In this document: in pieces, positions 7,468 to 8,885 of the stretch | Layout: each line of letters starts with the position of its first letter | Numbering within the stretch: position 1 is the stretch's first letter | NCBI GenBank assembly: GCA_964487215.1 | Contig: CAZAPU010000037.1 | Coordinates: 1 to 8,885, forward strand | Length of the DNA: 8,885 nt | Reading direction: 5' to 3' | DNA from: CAG-611 sp964487215 | GTDB lineage: Bacteria; Bacillota_I; Bacilli_A; RF39; UBA660 | The notes under the pieces: generated by a model | Told to the model about the DNA's origin: nothing | Databases searched by the model: none | What the model saw: only the letters and a program-made list of their open reading frames with translations | Program-made: the position numbers and the translations under genes

Positions 7468-8356
7468 TTATGATGTTGCTGTTATTGGATCAGGTCCAGC
7501 AGGATTTACTGCAGCTATATATTTGAAAAGAGCAAATTTGAATTGTGTTATTATTGAAAAATCAGCACCAGGTGGTCAAATATTAAAGACATCTACCATA
7601 GAAAATTATCCTGGATTTGATAAAATTGAGGGTCCAGATTTAGCAATGAAATTTTATGAACAGGTTCAGAGTATGAATATTCCATATATTTTTGGAGAAG
7701 TTACAGAAATTGTAAACAAAAAAGATTATAAAATAATAAAACTAGGTAAGGACAAAATAACTGTTAAATCAATTATTTTAGCAGTTGGAAGACAACCAAA
7801 AACAATGAAAAATACTACATTGGTAGGTAAGGGTGTAAGCTATTGTTCTTTGTGCGATGGTAATCTTTACAAAAATGAAGCCGTTGCAATAGTGGGTGGT
7901 GGAAATTCAGCTTTAGAAGAATCTCTTTATTTAGCAGATATTTGCAAGACTGTAACAATTATTCATCGTAGAGATGCATTTCGTGGAGATGAAATTTTAG
8001 AAAATAGAATAGCTAAAAAGAAGAATATAAAAATATTATATAATAGTGAAATAGCTAAATTTAATGAAGTAGATGGTAAACTTGATTCTTTAGATATAAA
8101 TACAGAAGGAAAAATAAATAAATTATTTGTAAAAGCATGTTTTATTTTTATTGGATATGAACCAGCAACAGAATTTTTAAAAGAGTTAAATATTTTAGAT
8201 GATACAGGATATATAGAAGTAAATGAAAATATGGAAACAAAAATTGAAAATATATTTGCAGCAGGAGATGTTGTAAAAAAAGCAGCTTATCAGATAGTAA
8301 CTGCAAATTCTGATGGTGCTTTGGCTGCTATTGCATGTTCAAAAAAATTTAATTAG
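7457..8356 (+). CDS. trxB: Thioredoxin reductase (NADPH, FAD)
   Basis: This cytoplasmic flavoenzyme uses NADPH to reduce thioredoxin. From the ATG at 7457 it is 299 residues, a little under the usual 305-320. The FAD-binding dinucleotide fold starts at once with VAVIGSGPAGFTAA, followed by APGGQILKTSTIENYPGF, both typical. The redox-active disulfide motif is CSLCDG, where CATCDG or CAVCDG is most common; both cysteines are kept. The NADPH domain shows VGGGNSALEESLYLAD and HRRDAFRGDE, where the arginines usually recognise the NADPH phosphate. Near the end, IFAAGDVVKKAAYQIVTANSDGALAA matches the FAD-contacting C-terminus of the family. The start codon overlaps lgt by 11 bases. A flavodoxin- or ferredoxin-dependent relative cannot be wholly excluded, but the HRRD..R motif argues for NADPH. 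Confidence 0.95.
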   Translation: MKINYDVAVIGSGPAGFTAAIYLKRANLNCVIIEKSAPGGQILKTSTIENYPGFDKIEGPDLAMKFYEQVQSMNIPYIFGEVTEIVNKKDYKIIKLGKDKITVKSIILAVGRQPKTMKNTTLVGKGVSYCSLCDGNLYKNEAVAIVGGGNSALEESLYLADICKTVTIIHRRDAFRGDEILENRIAKKKNIKILYNSEIAKFNEVDGKLDSLDINTEGKINKLFVKACFIFIGYEPATEFLKELNILDDTGYIEVNENMETKIENIFAAGDVVKKAAYQIVTANSDGALAAIACSKKFN

Positions 8357-8367
8357 AGGTGATAGTA

Positions 8368-8478
8368 ATGAAATTAAATAATAAAGGTTGGGGCTTAACA
8401 GTTTTCTTATTTTTAGTATTAATACTATTGGTATTCTTTTTAATAGCAATATCAAAATTAAATTTATTTAATTCATAA
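8368..8478 (+). CDS. 36-residue single-span membrane protein, unknown function
   Basis: A short reading frame follows trxB by 11 bases. GAGGTGAT (8356-8363) is a good ribosome binding site close to its ATG. The product opens with a basic, polar head, MKLNNKGWGL, followed by about 21 hydrophobic residues (TVFLFLVLILLVFFLIAI) and a short tail, SKLNLFNS. The NNKG step before a hydrophobic run recalls the cleavage site of type IV prepilins (K-G then a hydrophobic helix), but the Glu expected five residues after the cleavage site is absent and there is no globular part, so it is not a normal pilin. It is likely translated with the trxB operon. I do not recognise a characterised family; a small inner-membrane regulator or pseudopilin-like remnant are both possible. 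The ribosome binding site and clean membrane helix argue that it is real. Confidence 0.65.
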   Translation: MKLNNKGWGLTVFLFLVLILLVFFLIAISKLNLFNS

Positions 8479-8481
8479 ATC

Positions 8482-8510
8482 TTTACAAATAAAGAAAAAT
8501 AATATATAAT
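8482..8510 (+). promoter_or_regulatory. Sigma-A promoter for the T-box transcript
   Basis: TTTACA (8482-8487) and TATAAT (8505-8510) are separated by exactly 17 bases, close to the housekeeping consensus. Transcription would start near 8517, just before the first T-box element (GATGA at 8522). The -35 overlaps a short palindrome, CTTTA-CAAA-TAAAG (8481-8494), which has no T tract. Confidence 0.85.
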
Positions 8511-8516
8511 TTATGA

Positions 8517-8709
8517 AAAGTGATGAAAAAGAGGAGTAAATTACTTATGCTTTTAAGAGAGTTAGTGTATGGTGTAAGCTAATAAGTATAATAATTGAAG
8601 GTTGCTTTGGAACTGATTTAAATCCGTATAATATGCGTTAAATATAAGAGAAAAAAATAAGGTGGTACCACGATTATTTATAATTGTCCTTTGGTAGCAC
8701 TTTTTTTAT
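8517..8709 (+). ncRNA. T-box riboswitch (tRNA-sensing leader)
   Basis: T-box leaders bind an uncharged tRNA and then allow transcription of the downstream gene. Stem I elements are visible in order: the K-turn GATGA (8522-8526), GAGGAGTA (8531-8538) with the AGTA of the specifier-loop motif, AGAGAG (8556-8561), an apical TTAG/CTAA hairpin with GGTGTAAG in its loop, and the opposing strand GAAGGTTG-CTTT (8597-8608). A helix CGTAT/ATGCG (8625-8637) fits Stem III. The T-box AAGGTGGTACCACG (8659-8672) closes the unit. In the antiterminator form, AAGG (8659-8662) pairs with CCTT (8688-8691), leaving the bulge TGGTACC, and ACGATTA pairs with TAATTGT. The bulge TGGT would pair with a tRNA ending in ACCA, so a tRNA with discriminator A. 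The specifier reads GGT or GTT depending on register; see findings. Confidence 0.93.
8662..8707 (+). terminator. Regulated intrinsic terminator of the T-box
   Basis: GTGGTACCA (8662-8670) pairs with TGGTAGCAC (8692-8700) with one G-G mismatch, enclosing the inner hairpin CGATTA/TAATTG (8671-8686), and is followed directly by seven Ts (8701-8707). This stem buries the tRNA-binding TGGT bulge, so it excludes the antiterminator fold and should form when no uncharged tRNA is bound. Confidence 0.88.
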
Positions 8710-8721
8710 GGAGGAGAAAGT

Positions 8722-8885
8722 ATGAAAAAATTTGAAGAATTAGATAGTAGACCTGTTAATGAGGTAGAAAACAGTATTATTGAAAAATGGGGAACTGTTA
8801 ATAATATATTGGATAAGACAATAGATAATCGAAAAGATAGCGACTATTTTGTTTGGTATGAAATTCCAGAACTAGGAATAAGATT
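8722..8885 (+). CDS. Isoleucyl-tRNA synthetase-like protein, 3' end outside window
   Basis: The first 54 codons of a gene under T-box control are present. GGAGGAG (8710-8716) is 5 bases before ATG. The N-terminus, MKKFEELDSRPVNEVE followed by IIEKWGTVNNILDKTIDNR and DYFVWYE, resembles the opening of bacterial isoleucyl-tRNA synthetase: a K-F-x-E-L start, a V-x-E-x-E-x-x-I-x-x-W helix, then FVFYEGPP. After WYE the family normally has GPPTANG or GPATANG leading to the HIGH motif, but here the residues are IPELGIR. Whether this is a divergent active enzyme, a catalytically dead paralogue, a chimeric or a broken copy cannot be decided because the window ends. A T-box upstream strongly fits an aminoacyl-tRNA synthetase or amino-acid gene. 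I leave the symbol empty for that reason, although ileS is the nearest match. Confidence 0.7.
   Translation, partial: MKKFEELDSRPVNEVENSIIEKWGTVNNILDKTIDNRKDSDYFVWYEIPELGIR

Noticed and set aside
8481..8494. Palindrome CTTTA-CAAA-TAAAG as a terminator for the trxB operon
   Set aside because: The 5-bp stem is AT-rich and is followed by A residues instead of a T tract; it also overlaps the -35 box.

Overview
The window is very AT-rich and reads cleanly with the standard bacterial code. Several things point to a low-GC Bacillota (Firmicutes) chromosome: strong AAGGAGG-type ribosome binding sites, AGA as the dominant arginine codon, a T-box leader, Lgt, and a low-molecular-weight thioredoxin reductase. 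An uncultured Bacilli or Mollicutes-related gut lineage is my best guess, but the sequence alone does not settle it. All genes lie on the + strand.

Region 1 (1-2958) is the end of one operon. It holds uvrB, cut by the left window edge, then a membrane-anchored DUF1287 protein, then a multi-pass DUF6512-like membrane protein. A Rho-independent terminator at 2931-2958 closes it. Spacers are 8-9 bases and each gene has its own ribosome binding site.

Region 2 (2959-3200) has no intact gene. It contains what looks like a decayed 5' fragment of a DUF1016/YhcG-type nuclease gene, split by a frameshift, followed by an extended -10 promoter just before uvrA.

Region 3 (3201-8478) is a second operon: uvrA, a HAD-family hydrolase, lgt, trxB (its start overlaps the end of lgt) and a 36-residue single-span membrane protein that is easily missed. 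It mixes nucleotide excision repair (UvrA), lipoprotein maturation (Lgt) and thiol redox balance (TrxB), so it looks like a housekeeping cluster rather than one pathway. No terminator is visible after the small gene.

Region 4 (8482-8885) has a near-consensus sigma-A promoter, a full T-box riboswitch with mutually exclusive antiterminator and terminator folds, and the first 54 codons of an isoleucyl-tRNA-synthetase-like gene cut by the right edge. Two points deserve a second look. The triplets at the expected specifier position read GGT or GTT, not an isoleucine codon. The protein also departs from the IleS family where the class I GP-x-x-A-N-G segment should begin.

I found no mobile element, CRISPR array, tRNA or rRNA. 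Most of the window is ordinary core-genome content; the unusual signals are in regions 2 and 4 and in the small proteins of unknown function.
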